In this document: one piece after another, positions 53,531 to 64,000 of the stretch
Position numbering within the stretch: the stretch's first letter is position 1
How the letters are laid out: every line of letters begins with the position of its first letter
Origin: Agrypnia vestita
Taxonomy: Eukaryota > Arthropoda > Insecta > Trichoptera > Phryganeidae
DNA length: 64,000 bases
Direction: 5' to 3'
Assembly (NCBI GenBank): GCA_016648135.1
Contig: JADDOH010023116.1
Span: 124,001 to 188,000 of the forward strand
Notes under the pieces: model-generated
The model's input: the letters and a program-made list of their open reading frames with translations, nothing else
The model's database searches: none
Told to the model about the DNA's origin: nothing
Translations under genes and position numbers: made by a program

Positions 53531-55798
53531 TTTCCGTGTATTCCAGACCCTATCAGTGCTTTACAATCCTCTGTCCAGAGTGCTGGAAAATCTACAATAA
53601 TGTGTAATTCTCTCTGTTTCTACAGAAAGTCTGGGGACAATATGTACCTCTACATTGCACACATCAAAATACTTTTCATATACAATACTTGTAAAGTGGT
53701 TCAATTGTAAACCAGAAATGATTTACAACATTTTTATCAAAAACAACAATAATCAACAACAACAATAAAATATACATATGACGGCTGGCGTAATTTCAAA
53801 TTCCGTTATTTCAAGATTATTACTGACACCCCTTGCATTATGGGTTTTTCCAATTGTAGATTCAATTGTCATTCGTATAGAAAACACATTTTAAGATAAT
53901 TAAATTCGAAAAGAGATTTTAGACGTGTTATTACGAGTAAAATGAAAATTACGATCTAGAGTTCTAGAGGGTCACAGGGAGAAGAAATTTCAGAAAACGT
54001 TTTCATCTGAAATTTCTATTCCGTACTTGGGGCGTATGGTCGATATAAAATTATAATATATTAAGCGTGGATGTATGGAATATTAAAATCCATATTCCAT
54101 ACTTCCAGGCTTGATTTTAGAAATCCGCAAACGTGTCTAATCCATGTAAATCCCCTTCTAGATGATTGATTCTGCAGAATCAGGGCTGTTTCGTCCGTTC
54201 CCTCATTTGAGTATTCCTCACGAAGCAAACCATCTCATTGTAAGAATTTTCCGCAAGCTTCTATCGAGGTTACCTCGATGAAATTCCAGGATTAGCAGCC
54301 GTGGAGGAGGTGGCCTATTGTTTTGACCACTATTCACGTAATTGAACACTGCTCTCGAAATGTGTAAGTACTACTGGCTCTTATTAGACGCTAAGATCCG
54401 CAGTAATGTAACGTTTAGGTACCTATTTAAAATTATCGCTACTCTACCGTTTCGTAAGTACCATGAGTCGGGGCGTGAAAGGAATATTTTATTTAGCCGA
54501 GAAATTATTTAATCACGTTTAGTGCTTCGGAAAGGTGTAAAAATATTATTATATTCTATGAAAATCAAACACAATGTTTTCTGTATGTAAGTATATGAAG
54601 GTCATCGATTTTGTTTTTATGTTGCCAAAATATTACCATAAACACGTATGTTTGTATTTAAAGTAATAAAAATTACGTATGTGTTTTAAAATTATTTTAG
54701 AAATGAAGTAATTCATCGCTAGTGAATAACACGTCGTGAAGTTATGACACCTAATAATTCAAAAAAGCTATAAAAAAAGATTTCAAAATAATCCAAACTT
54801 TCGCGATATAAAAATCAGGCATTTCTCGAGAAAATTCGGAAACCCATCTTCCGTCGGCATTTTCTTCTCTAAAATATTTTTTGTTTGCAGCGGAAGCCTT
54901 TCTTCGCACGATAAAGTTGTTGGCTAAAAATATGTCTATTCAGTCGCCGGAAAATGCCCTTAAGCGAAAAAATAATAAGTATGTTGAATAATCCATCGAA
55001 TCGATAGACGTTGCCGAGCTGTTTATGTGACGGGATATGCCGAGGAAGCAAAGGGTTCGGTCTCGGGGGACTTCTCTCATCAATTTGTTTTCTTGTCTGC
55101 CTCCAGATGGTGTAATAAAATTGACGGTATTTTTCTTGGGATCAGGTCAAGATTATTTATTGACCTGTGTCTGTGTCAATTGAGTCTCATTTGAAACGAC
55201 TATTGCGTTTTGATGGGACAAGTCACTGAAGCGAATCAGAGCGAGAGTCCGTTTACATTTCCTTTCTATAAATAATTTATAACATACTCAATTTAAATAG
55301 CTTTTTTGCATAATACATTTCTTTCAACGTTATTTTTTCATTTATTGTTATTTTAAGATTGAATTTCTGGTAAATAAATCGTTTTTCATCTCATAATATT
55401 CCTAGCGCAATTATTATATTATCAAGAAAGTATCATTTCATCAAAAGTGTATTTAATTTAGATTTATTTACCAAAAAATATTCGTACAACTTACATCACT
55501 ACTGGGCGTCCGTACTGGGCGCAGTGTTAAAACTGATAACTTAATTAGTTGCTTAAGTGAGTTAAATTATTCATGCAATGGATCTAATAGTAAAAACATT
55601 CGTAAAACGGAAAAGTACCATTATTTAAAAGTGAGGAGAAACATGAGATACTCGTGCCTTAAAAGCAATTTATTGCATAACAAAGCGCCTGGCTAATAAT
55701 ACGAAAAGTGTGACAGTTCGGAAAGATGCTGTATTCATGGCGCAGTGTGAACCCAACCTCGAAGCATTTATTACAGTCACTTGCGTATCAAACAGGTG
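53531..55798. other. Low-repeat AT-rich stretch
   Basis: Little mobile DNA is recognisable here. 54130-54330 is more complex and GC-balanced than its surroundings and might be conserved noncoding DNA. No coding exon seen. Confidence 0.4.
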
Positions 55799-56122
55799 AA
55801 TATAATGATGTTTTTAAGTCTTTGAGAAAATATGTATGATGCACGAAAATATCCATGTGTGCGTTAAATGATGAAAATATCAATGCGTGCGTTAAATGTA
55901 AATATAATGATGTTTTTAAGTCTATGAAAAAATATATACGATGCAAAAAAATATCCACGTGTGCGTGAAATGTAAATTTAATGATTTTTTTAAGTTTATG
56001 AGAAAATATGTATGATGCAAGAAAATATCCATGTGCGCGTTAAATATAAATATAATGATGTTTTTAAGTCTATGAGAAAATATGTGTGATGCAAGAAAAT
56101 ATCCATGTGTGTGTTAAATGAA
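55799..56122. repeat. 74-bp tandem array, about 4.4 units
   Basis: Units start near 55799, 55901, 55975 and 56049, each with ATAATGATGTTTTTAAGTCT, TGATGCAAGAAAATATCC and GTGTGCGTTAAAT. The first interval is 102 bp because a 28-bp piece of the unit is duplicated. Confidence 0.88.
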
Positions 56123-56149
56123 GAAATCTTATTATATTAATTGAGCATT

Positions 56150-57000
56150 TTAGGCAGAGGGAAGGAGTAATTGCAATTAATGTTAATCTTGGTATCTAAA
56201 TGGGGAACCATCCCTCGGAACACCTTTCTTTCCTCTCATTCTTGTCTCGGAAGTTGTACCAGCTGTATTCCGTTGGCTTATTTCCCTGGCGCAATGTATT
56301 TTTTGACGCCACTGTGTCCGGTTATGGGCCGCGATTTCCTAGTTTTCAGTATCTATCGCACAAATGCTCAGGTTGTCCTAGTAGTTTTTTGGCCTAAGCT
56401 GTCTTATTTTACCATGTGATAGTTGAGCAAACATAACTTGTTTGGGAAGCCGCGTAACATTCATTCAATATTTGGAACGTTAGCCTCTTCCAAGACGCTC
56501 AAGTTTGTTCTGCGCTCTTCCTTTTTTATATCTAGAATCTTTCTCAATAACCTGTTATAATATTTTTTGAGTGACTTGCGGCTTTATTATAATACCCATG
56601 TTTCACTGTAATAAAAAAGTGTAGGTAATAGGTACTATGGATCTATAGACCAACACTTTGGCGCTTTTGTTCCGCTCGTGGTTGTCAAACACACGTGGGA
56701 GTAGCTTGCCAAAAGTGTAGCTTGCGCTTCGTTATCTGTTTTTGATTTCTACATCTTTGATAGGTAACTAACGTAACTACCTAGGTATGGGAAGTATTTT
56801 ACTTTCTCGAGAGGATGACCCATCACAGTGATTTTTGGTGAATCGCTGTATTGTAATTGCTGATTGGTGCAGACATTTGGTCTTCGCTGTATTTAGGTTG
56901 AGAATTAGTTTTTTGAAGGCATCTGAAAATATTGTTAATGCTCGTTGGATGTCTATTCTGTACCCGAAGGTGCATATTATTTTCATAAATATTCACAACA
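56150..57000 (-). pseudogene. LINE reverse-transcriptase C-terminal relic
   Basis: In minus order: IFSDAFKKLILNLNTAKTKC followed by LHQSAI (the KTKVLHQ segment after the catalytic site), SRESKILPIPR (a KYLGS-type segment), a frame equivalent to VLVYRSIVxPT, then SVLEEANV- and RLPKQVMFAQL-like pieces. This order belongs to a widespread insect LINE type with endonuclease and reverse transcriptase. Multiple frameshifts; inactive. Confidence 0.68.
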
Positions 57001-57455
57001 GATTATTTTTTACAATTTTATGTTGTATCATTAGGGCCGTAATTGTGTATTTAAATTAAAAAGGTTAATTAAAGATTATTTTTGAGTCTCCCGTTATTTG
57101 TGTTCAATGAATCACTTGAATCTTGACGGTAATTAGGAGATCTAAGAAACTTGTTTTTAAATTTTATTATTCTGAAACCTTTTATTTGATAATCACATTC
57201 AACAAAATCTTTCTGAATCATTTTTCTGTTGCTTTATAAAATGATTAAAGTTCAACAACGGTTAAAAGTCATGCGATGTTGTAAATTAAGTAAATGTAAA
57301 CAAACCAACAAAATTTGTAATAAATTATAAATATTGTAATATTTAAAAAAAAGACATATCACGAGTCAATACAGTCACCTAAGTCCCAAGTGCTAAGTGG
57401 AGTAATTTCCTTTTTTAAACTATCGTAGATTTAGTAATATATTCATTGATTAAAC
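57001..57455. other. AT-rich stretch, nothing recognised
   Basis: No structure noted. Confidence 0.4.
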
Positions 57456-57722
57456 GTGAGGTATGAAAGCAAAGGCAGCAATTTCCAAAAAAATTAAAAA
57501 AATATATTTTGAATGCAGTCACCGAGGATTAATTAATTCAAACTACTGAATTCTAGATTTCTTGTATCTATCTCTTTCAAAATCATTTTTTCTATAAAAT
57601 TATCGGCTATGTTTCCTATATAATCTCGAAATCAGTAGGTACAATATAAATTAGTAATCCTCAATGACTTGCATTCAATTTTTTTTATGGATATTGCTGC
57701 TTTTGCTTGTGTTACCACAAAT
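57456..57722. mobile_element. About 265-bp MITE with 80-bp inverted arms
   Basis: GCAAAGGCAGCAATTTCC at the left pairs with the complement of GGATATTGCTGCTTTTGC at the right. The arms continue through TTGAATGCA and GAGGATTA to CTACTGA. Exact termini and target duplication were not resolved. Confidence 0.65.
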
Positions 57723-58984
57723 AATTTAGTTTGTGTCATTTTAAAGATATATCCATATTTAAAATACATTAATTTGATATATTTTAAATATAAATTTTAT
57801 TATGATATCTTTCAATACAAAAATATGATACAAAACGCAAGAGAATGAGAAAAAAGTAAATTTTGCTCATATTGCCTTGGGATCGTTTTAAAAGCTCATT
57901 GAAAATATGGAGTTTGGGATAATTCTTGAGCATCCTACCACGGACTATTCAACTATTCGATAGCGTGTGACTACAAATGATAAAACAACCTTCATAATGT
58001 AATTAAGTGAACTGCCTACTTCCTGCGACCTACGACTACTACGCCTATATATCCTCTGCACGTTACCTAACTTTGAAACAACCTCGTGATGGGTACAAGT
58101 AATATTTAATTCAATTATCACGACACGAAAACGACTGATGTGTAACGCGCGTAGTAGTGTTACGATATTATGATAAAGAAACGATCTGTGTGAGAAAATG
58201 AATAATTGTAAAAAAAAAAACATCCGAGAAGTTTTTGTGTTCTTTATGCATGTGAATTGACTTAATGATTCCAATTTGAATAATAATAAAAGTATGTGGA
58301 AATAATCTTAATATTTATTGTGAATTAAAATTAGTAAAAATTTAAAATTCAATTAACAAAATATTACAGGAAATAAACTTCATTAATAAAAGCAAGAACT
58401 ATTTGATTCTATGCATTTAGCCGACAATTGCAAAGTTAATTGATAAGTTTTATATGCATTTTCTGCTACTTCTCTGTTATTAATTTTTTTTATGATAAAT
58501 AGTTATTGAAGTGCTTGAAAAGTTGAAAGTTCTTGTGAAGCGAAATGGTTCTTTGTCGCGTGTTTTCATCCAATAAATCTTATAATTCGTCGTTTTCAAA
58601 ATAGCAGGATGACCTCAACATTCTTCTTTAAGACGCGTTTCCATTCTTAAACTTTTCGTACTCATTGTTCGTTTAGATGTGGTTCCAACACTCCATGCTT
58701 GGGTTACATCGCGTGCTGTTTGAGGTGCATTATGCTCGAGTTTAAATCGTGCCAAACAATTCATTGTGGAATATTGAAACATTTAAAGGAATATTGAAGC
58801 TTTTAAAATGCAAGATTAACAATAATGGATTGGAAAATACAGATCTTTTGTTTACGTACACATACATCTTTTTATAGTATATATATTAATAAATAAATGA
58901 GTATAATTTATTAATAAATTAACAAGATAACTAACCGGAAGCGGTCTAACAAACGGTCTAAAAAACGGCGAATGCTTATTGCAG
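57723..58984. other. AT-rich stretch, nothing recognised
   Basis: Short minus-strand frame at 57945-58274 lacks protein-like conservation. The last 60 bp before 58985 may be the LINE 3' end. Confidence 0.35.
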
Positions 58985-58991
58985 ATCAATC

Positions 58992-59568
58992 CTAGGATTG
59001 GTCTGCAACAAGCATTCGCCCTCTCCACTCCTCTCTGTCACCTGCCAGCCTCTTCATCTCTTGGTAGGTGCGACAGCGCACATCTCCGATAATCTGGTCT
59101 ACGTAGTTTAATCTCGGGCGGCCTCTACGATTGTTGCCTTTAACATTTCCCTCGACGATGGTTAAAAGCAGGCCCGGATGCCTTATATTATGGCTTATCC
59201 AAATTGCTCGCTGTTGGGCGATTCTGTTAAGGAGCCGCCTCTTTTCGCCCACCCTGCTTAACACCTCGTCTTTCGGATATGTTCTGACCAATGAATCCTC
59301 GTCACGCGCCTGTAGCACCACATCTCAAAGCCCGCTAGCCTCCCGGCATGCTCTGGCCGATGGTCCATGTTTCGCTGCCATACGTTAGCACACTCCAGAC
59401 AAGAGATTTAATCAAATTTTTCCGAACCTTTATATCTATGTTGGGGGGTTCCAGGATTTTGGATTTTTTGTTGAAGGCTACTCTTGCCTGTTGTATTCTG
59501 CTTATGATGTCAGCCTCTGAGCCGCCATCTTGGGAAATTTTGCTACCCAAATATATGAATTCTTTCAC
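58992..59568 (-). pseudogene. LINE C-terminal continuation after stop and frameshift
   Basis: First part KEFIYLGSKISQDGGSEAD to LTYGSETWTIGQSMP is in frame with the reverse transcriptase. The second part, DEVLSRVGEKRRLLNRIAQQ to DREEWRGRM, is in another frame. The two junctions mark independent inactivating changes. Confidence 0.75.
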
Positions 59569-60861
59569 TTATTTGAGAGCGACGCCACTCAAAACAACAT
59601 TTGTCGATACTTCTTCTCTTCCAACAAACATGCGTTTTGTTTTGTCTTTGTTTATTTTCATGTTGTATTTATCTGCCAAAACATTTTCCATCTTTCCCAG
59701 AGCCTCGTTCAATTCTTGTTCCGACTCCGCAAGCAGTGCAATATCGTCGGCGTATCTGATCATGTCAATTTTTTGTCCTTGGATTCTCACGCCGGGCCAA
59801 ACTCTCATTTCTTCCCTCACCTCGTCGATAGCCTGTTTCATGTAGCAATTGAACAATGCTGGTGATATCGAGCAACCCTGTCTTACTCCCTGGCCAATAC
59901 TTGCCTCAGCACTGCTGTCTCCGTATCTTATTACAGTGGTTTTATTTTTATATAAGCTCCATATTGTGCGTCTTTCTTTGAAGCTTAGCCCTATTTTGTT
60001 GAGCACTTTAAAAAGCTGCTTCCAGTCTACCTTGTCGAAGGCTTTTTCCAGGTTTATAAAAGCCACGTATGTGTTATTGTTTTTCCTTAATCGTTTTTCT
60101 AGAATAAGTCTTAGACTAAGAATTGTGTCTTTTGTGCCTGTTCCTCTTCTAAAGCTAAATTGATCGTCTGAGAGTACACTTTTAATCTTCGTTTCAGCTC
60201 TTTTCATAATTATGTTTGTCAGTACCTTTGATGCATGCGATATCAGACTTAAGGTTCTGTGCTGCTCGCATTTAGTTGTGCCAGGTTTCTTTGGTAGTGT
60301 TTTTATTAAGCATTTAGTGAAATCCTTAGGTATTTCTCCTGTGTCATATATTTTGCAGACAAGTCTGTACAGTGTATCAATTGTGCCGCTGCCTGCATTT
60401 TTAAGCAGTTCTGATGAAATATTATCTATTCTTGGAGTTTTATTATCTTTCAATCTTGAGATGGCAGCGTCAAATTCACTTCTCAAAATAGCATCTCCAT
60501 TGTTTTCTGGATCCGATTCTGTTTCTACAGCATCATTCTCTGTAATTGTATTTTCTCCTTTGTAGAGTTCTTCCAGATACTCTTTCCATCTTTGTACAAT
60601 ATATTCGTCTTCGAAAAAGAGTTTTCCGTTTTGGTCTTGTATAGCATCTTTTGTTTTAGTTTTATCGTTGAAATTTTTATTTATTTCAGAGTATGCTGTC
60701 TCCAGCTTTCTCTGTTCAATATTTCTTTTCATACATTTTTCTTGTAAATAGTGCTCCTTTGCCTTTTTGGACTCTCTATTGATTTTGTTTCTCAGCATTC
60801 TGTAATTTCTTTTTTCCTCTTCTGCTGTAGAGTTTTTCATCGTTCTCCTCTTTTCAATCAT
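59569..60861 (-). pseudogene. LINE reverse transcriptase (430 codons open)
   Basis: Longest intact part of this LINE. It contains FLKTLPKKPGT-like (ITKCLIKTLPKKPG), SLISHASKVLTNIIMKR, DDQFSFRRGTGTKD, the palm FINLEKAFDKVDW (usual D replaced by N in FINLEKAFD), GVRQGCSISPALFN, and the catalytic YADD in MIRYADDIALLAES. It ends at an in-frame TAA just before VKEFIYLGSKISQDGGSEAD, which continues directly in the same frame (59568-59335). Then a frameshift near 59335 leads to RVGEKRRLLNRIAQQR and RGRPRLNYVDQIIGD. The enzyme is therefore dead in this copy. Clade not assigned. Confidence 0.82.
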
Positions 60862-61297
60862 TTTCAGGATATCTTCTGTAATCCATTCTTTCCTGGGTTG
60901 CGGTCTTATTCATTCTATTTTTTCATTTGCTGCTGTGTTTATTGTATCTTTTATTTTTTCCCACACTGTGTCCACATCGTCATTATTGTCAAAATCACAC
61001 ACCAATGTTTTTTCTTTATATTTATTTCTTGTTTTTTCTTCTTTTAGCAGTTTTATGTTCAATTTGTAACCATTTTTCTTTTTAATTTTCTTGTATTTGA
61101 GCTCTCTGCTATCGCCATATTATGATCGTTGTCTATATTAGGGCTTGCATAACTTCTGCAATCTTTTATTTGGTTTCTATATCGTTCTCGGGTAAGAATA
61201 TAGTCAATTTGCGATCTGTGTCTATCTCCTGGAGCATTCCAGGTATATCGGCTCTGTTATGATGCAGGAAGCATGTGTCGGCTATAAACAGTATATG

Positions 61298-62454
61298 TAC
61301 TAACTAACTGAGATAATTTTGTAGGTTTTAAAAAAATTATCGAGTTATAGTAAAAATAAAATATTTGGATTTTAACAGCAATTCTGGTACTTTTAAAGAT
61401 TTAATGATTAAATCGTCGTTAAAGCTGTGCAAAATATGAGTTTGTTGAAGAAATAAAATTTAACGTATTGTAAGCTCTGTTTTTTTTTATTAAAATCAAT
61501 GGTTTATAAACCGCTATAATAAGTAAAGGCTGGTTTATTCCATGCCCATTCTGATTATCGTAAGAAACAGTTTAAATAAAAGAGATGGTATTAAGGAAGC
61601 TGTTCCCTAATCGAAATATATTGGAGTTTTAAATAAAATGAAAGGGATGACTTTAGCCCTCGCTATCCTTAAGCGGGTGTACATAAACAGAATACATTAC
61701 CAAAGCAAAGTGGCACTTTGTATTTTAATTCAGTCATTACTTCCGCGCGCCTGGCAATAAAATAAAGATCGTTACACACCGTTGAATGTCCTTTTTACAT
61801 CCTTAAAATGTCGAAATTTCTCTTGCTTAGTATTAAGTTGAGCTAAGAGGAAGTTAATAGACCAAAGCTCGCGCTGAGGCAAATCTCTAGCATATTTACA
61901 TCGTTTTGGAAATCTTATGCAACATTTTTATCCCCTTTTCGGTGTTTTGATGATTATTGCGGAAATTGGATAAACCTTTTGAAACATTCTTGGCGAAGTA
62001 ATACGGGCTCACTGTAAAAGATTTCTTGCGTTTTAGAAATATTTTTACAATTAACCTATGTATATATGATTTTTTTGCGATAAAATATCCAATCAAAACA
62101 AAATAGATTAAATGAAAAATAAAACGTTTAAATAATATTGATATCAGTAGCAAAAATGATTTTTTAAATAAAAAATAATAATTACAACAGAAAAACAGAC
62201 GATGTAAAAATTCTGCTAACAGTGAATAGATTTAATGCAGTGACAGATAAATTAAAATTTCCAATGCATCTTCTTCGATGGTTGCGAGGATGACGTCTGC
62301 CATGTTTTATTGATTATGCGTCTGAGCGTGGCTGAGAAGTTCTATTCTGGAACCGTGAATTGGCCAAGGCAGAGGAGCTCGCCGTTATTTTGTAGCCTTT
62401 TTTGGTCTATGTACAGTTATAGAGAGCTTTATACAAACCTTGATACAGTTTCCG
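61298..62454. other. AT-rich stretch, nothing recognised
   Basis: No coding frame with motifs or splice sites. 62220-62420 is more complex but unrecognised. Confidence 0.4.
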
Positions 62455-62600
62455 GCAAACTTCTTGAAATTCTTCGACGTAGTGGGGGAATGCGCAGAAG
62501 ACAAAATTTGTTTGGTTTTCATAGGGCTTACGAACTATCGTACTTCTGGCTTAAGTGATCACTTTACACAATGTTACGTTCACCATTTCCATTCATTATA
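62455..62600. repeat. Single arm of the 51-kb palindromic MITE family and adjoining repeat
   Basis: CAAACTTCTTGAAATTCTTC and GTAGTGGGGGAATGCGCAG match an arm at 50986-51099. The adjoining 62510-62600 (GTGATCACTTTACACAATG, CATAGGGCTTACGAAC) matches, inverted, the centre of the MITE at 62910-63202. Confidence 0.6.
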
Positions 62601-62909
62601 GAATACCATTTCTATTCAATTTTTGGAAGTTGTATATATTTAAATTACACGACATGTTTCGTATGTGTGTTGCAACAATTCTTTGCGTGACCGGCATCCA
62701 GAATATAAATGACCACAGATGTCACTAATGAGATATCTATTTTATGATTTTTGGAATTTTTAGCAATTTCCTTTATATGTGTAATGAGATTCTTCCGAAT
62801 TATTAGCAATTCACTAAAATACGCCTGAAAAATCATTTAAAATTTTTTAAACTCTTTTAGACCAGTATTTTCATTCAGAATATTTTGAGTTTATCCACAT
62901 TTTTCAGAA

Positions 62910-63202
62910 CAGTACAGGATTTTTGTTATAGGGACATCATCATTAATAAATCAATATACTCGTATTATAGATATCTCACAGAGACGAAATTATATTATTT
63001 TTATGGGAAAGTAGATGGTAAATGGTGAACGATACATTGTGTAAAGTGATCAATTAAGCCAGTCGTACGATAGGTTGGAAGCCCTATGAACACCCAAAGA
63101 CTTCCATACCTATTTTCCCATAAAAAATATAATTTCGTCTCTGTGAGACATCTATAATATATTGATTGATTATTGATGTCTCTGTGACAAAAATCCAGTA
63201 CT
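62910..63202. mobile_element. About 293-bp MITE with 95-bp inverted arms
   Basis: AGTACAGGATTTTTGTTATA at the left pairs with the right arm (complement GCAGTACTGGATTTTTGTCA). The pairing continues through ATCTCACAGAGACGAAATTA to ATGGGAAA. The centre holds a segment also present inverted at 62510-62600. Confidence 0.75.
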
Positions 63203-63219
63203 GCGGTTAGCATTTTGTT

Positions 63220-63591
63220 TCATGCCACAATTCATAAGGCATCAATCTAGGCCACGCACATACACATACGTGGCAAGAATGCTGCATAGCAGATCGAGGC
63301 ACAGGCAAGGTACACAAGTGGTCTCGGGTCAGTCACAGTCAGGCACAGTCAGCAATTCCAACGATTTCTCCACACACACAGCTACACTTCAAGAAACTTC
63401 TTTGTTCGCAAATGATATAAAAAGCAGCAACCGTCCTATACGGGCATGCCAGTCTTCCAGTAAGTAAGGAGGCTCTCGCCCTTCGAGTATCTATCATTGT
63501 CTTTGTAATCATACTTATGTACAAATTGTAATTATTTTATCGAGACAATAAAAACATCAAGCATTCTACGACTTTGCAGAATCCCGTCACA
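63220..63591 (+). mobile_element. Gypsy-type LTR, second copy in opposite orientation
   Basis: GATATAAAAAGCAGC (TATA box), GGGCATGCCAGTC, TTCGAGTATCTATCATTG, TTTGTAATCATACT, AATAAAAACATC and the end CCCGTCACA match the minus strand at 42077-42265. TGGTGAAC, a primer-site-like sequence, follows at 63599. U3 upstream of the TATA box is not shared, so the left limit is approximate. Confidence 0.55.
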
Positions 63592-64000
63592 TGACGGGTG
63601 GTGAACTTTAAAAACAGTTTCTCCAAATCCGTCACACACATCATCCTCAACCAAAAACCTTTAAAGATTCATCAGGGAGGGCAAAACACTTTCGGGGTCT
63701 TCTGATTGGTTGCAACGATGATTTCTGATTGGCCTCAGAGGTCACTGACCCCATTCGTTGTGACATATAATTCATCTGTCAATTAATTTAGTGTGATTCG
63801 AATTACAGTAAATAAGTTTAGTTTCACTGGCAGATTTAATTGGTTTAGATACACTCGCGATAAACACTAAATGCGTAAACTATATAAAGTTCACTATATA
63901 TGCAAATAGTCCCAAGTTCGTTGTTTCACGACTCATTTCGCGAGTATCCGGACTCATTTTCATTATTTTACTTAATTTAATGTAGTTATTGAGTTCTTCG
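63592..64000 (+). other. Possible start of retroelement internal region, then unrecognised DNA
   Basis: After the primer-site-like TGGTGAAC no gag frame is evident before the window ends. Two GATTGG (CCAAT) sequences lie at about 63702-63734. Confidence 0.3.

Larger units (their letters stand above)
58985..61297 (-). mobile_element. 5'-truncated LINE with endonuclease tail, RT and C-terminus
   Basis: On the minus strand the copy starts inside the endonuclease (LFIADTCF, then YTWNAPGDRHRSQIDYIL and NIDNDHNMAIAE), continues through a linker and the reverse transcriptase, and ends at the C-terminal DREEWRGRM segment near 58995. It is broken by several frameshifts and one in-frame stop. No clean target duplication was found. 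Confidence 0.8.

Noticed and set aside
55799..56122. CRISPR-like array
   Set aside because: Units are contiguous 74-bp tandem copies without unique spacers, in a eukaryotic context.

Overview
The window is a piece of an insect-type eukaryotic nuclear genome: AT-rich, intron-bearing and dominated by transposable-element relics. The evidence is a spliced host gene with GT/AG introns, LINE and BEL/Pao retrotransposons of kinds common in arthropods, Helitron and PIF/Harbinger remnants, and short GGTTAGG-like tracts resembling insect telomere repeats. I do not assign a species. Nothing suggests a bacterial, plasmid or viral replicon.

Layout. 1-6 kb: intergenic DNA with nested DNA transposons. These are a TA-flanked element carrying two TTA-flanked MITEs and a small two-exon ORF, a pogo-like element, and a TTAA-flanked element with a nested hairpin MITE. 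6.1-12.5 kb: the one host gene I can name, PHAX (phosphorylated adaptor for RNA export), on the minus strand. Six coding exons join in frame into a 440-residue protein, and the introns carry a LINE fragment and three non-autonomous elements. 12.5-21.4 kb: a 1.3-kb non-autonomous element, a 5'-truncated LINE with a clean 14-bp target-site duplication and a MITE inside its ORF, a TAA-flanked element, a decayed Helitron helicase, and two exon-like blocks of an unidentified minus-strand gene.

21.5-31.4 kb: a near-complete BEL/Pao LTR retrotransposon. Its LTRs are about 2 kb and nearly identical. It has a tRNA-Tyr-like primer site, gag-protease-RT-RNase H in one 1510-codon frame, and an integrase broken by two frameshifts, each at a homopolymer run. 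It lacks a visible target-site duplication. Gag holds a 39-bp tandem array in which every later unit contains the palindrome TGACGTCA.

31.4-64 kb: AT-rich DNA with relics of several LINE families, a solo LTR, two further LTR families (each present twice), several palindromic MITEs, a 74-bp tandem array, a cluster of AAGTGTACACTT-type palindromes, and a more diverged minus-strand LINE at 59-61.3 kb. I see no convincing host coding exon here. A GC-rich patch near 48.2 kb with homeodomain and octamer sites is the best candidate for host regulatory DNA.

PHAX is host RNA-export machinery; everything else recognisable is mobile DNA at different stages of decay. No new cellular system is evident. 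The more unusual signals are the TGACGTCA array in gag, the repeated hammerhead-like hairpins, the nested TTA/TAA MITEs, and the palindrome cluster at 33.6 kb. All alignments and repeat boundaries were made by eye.
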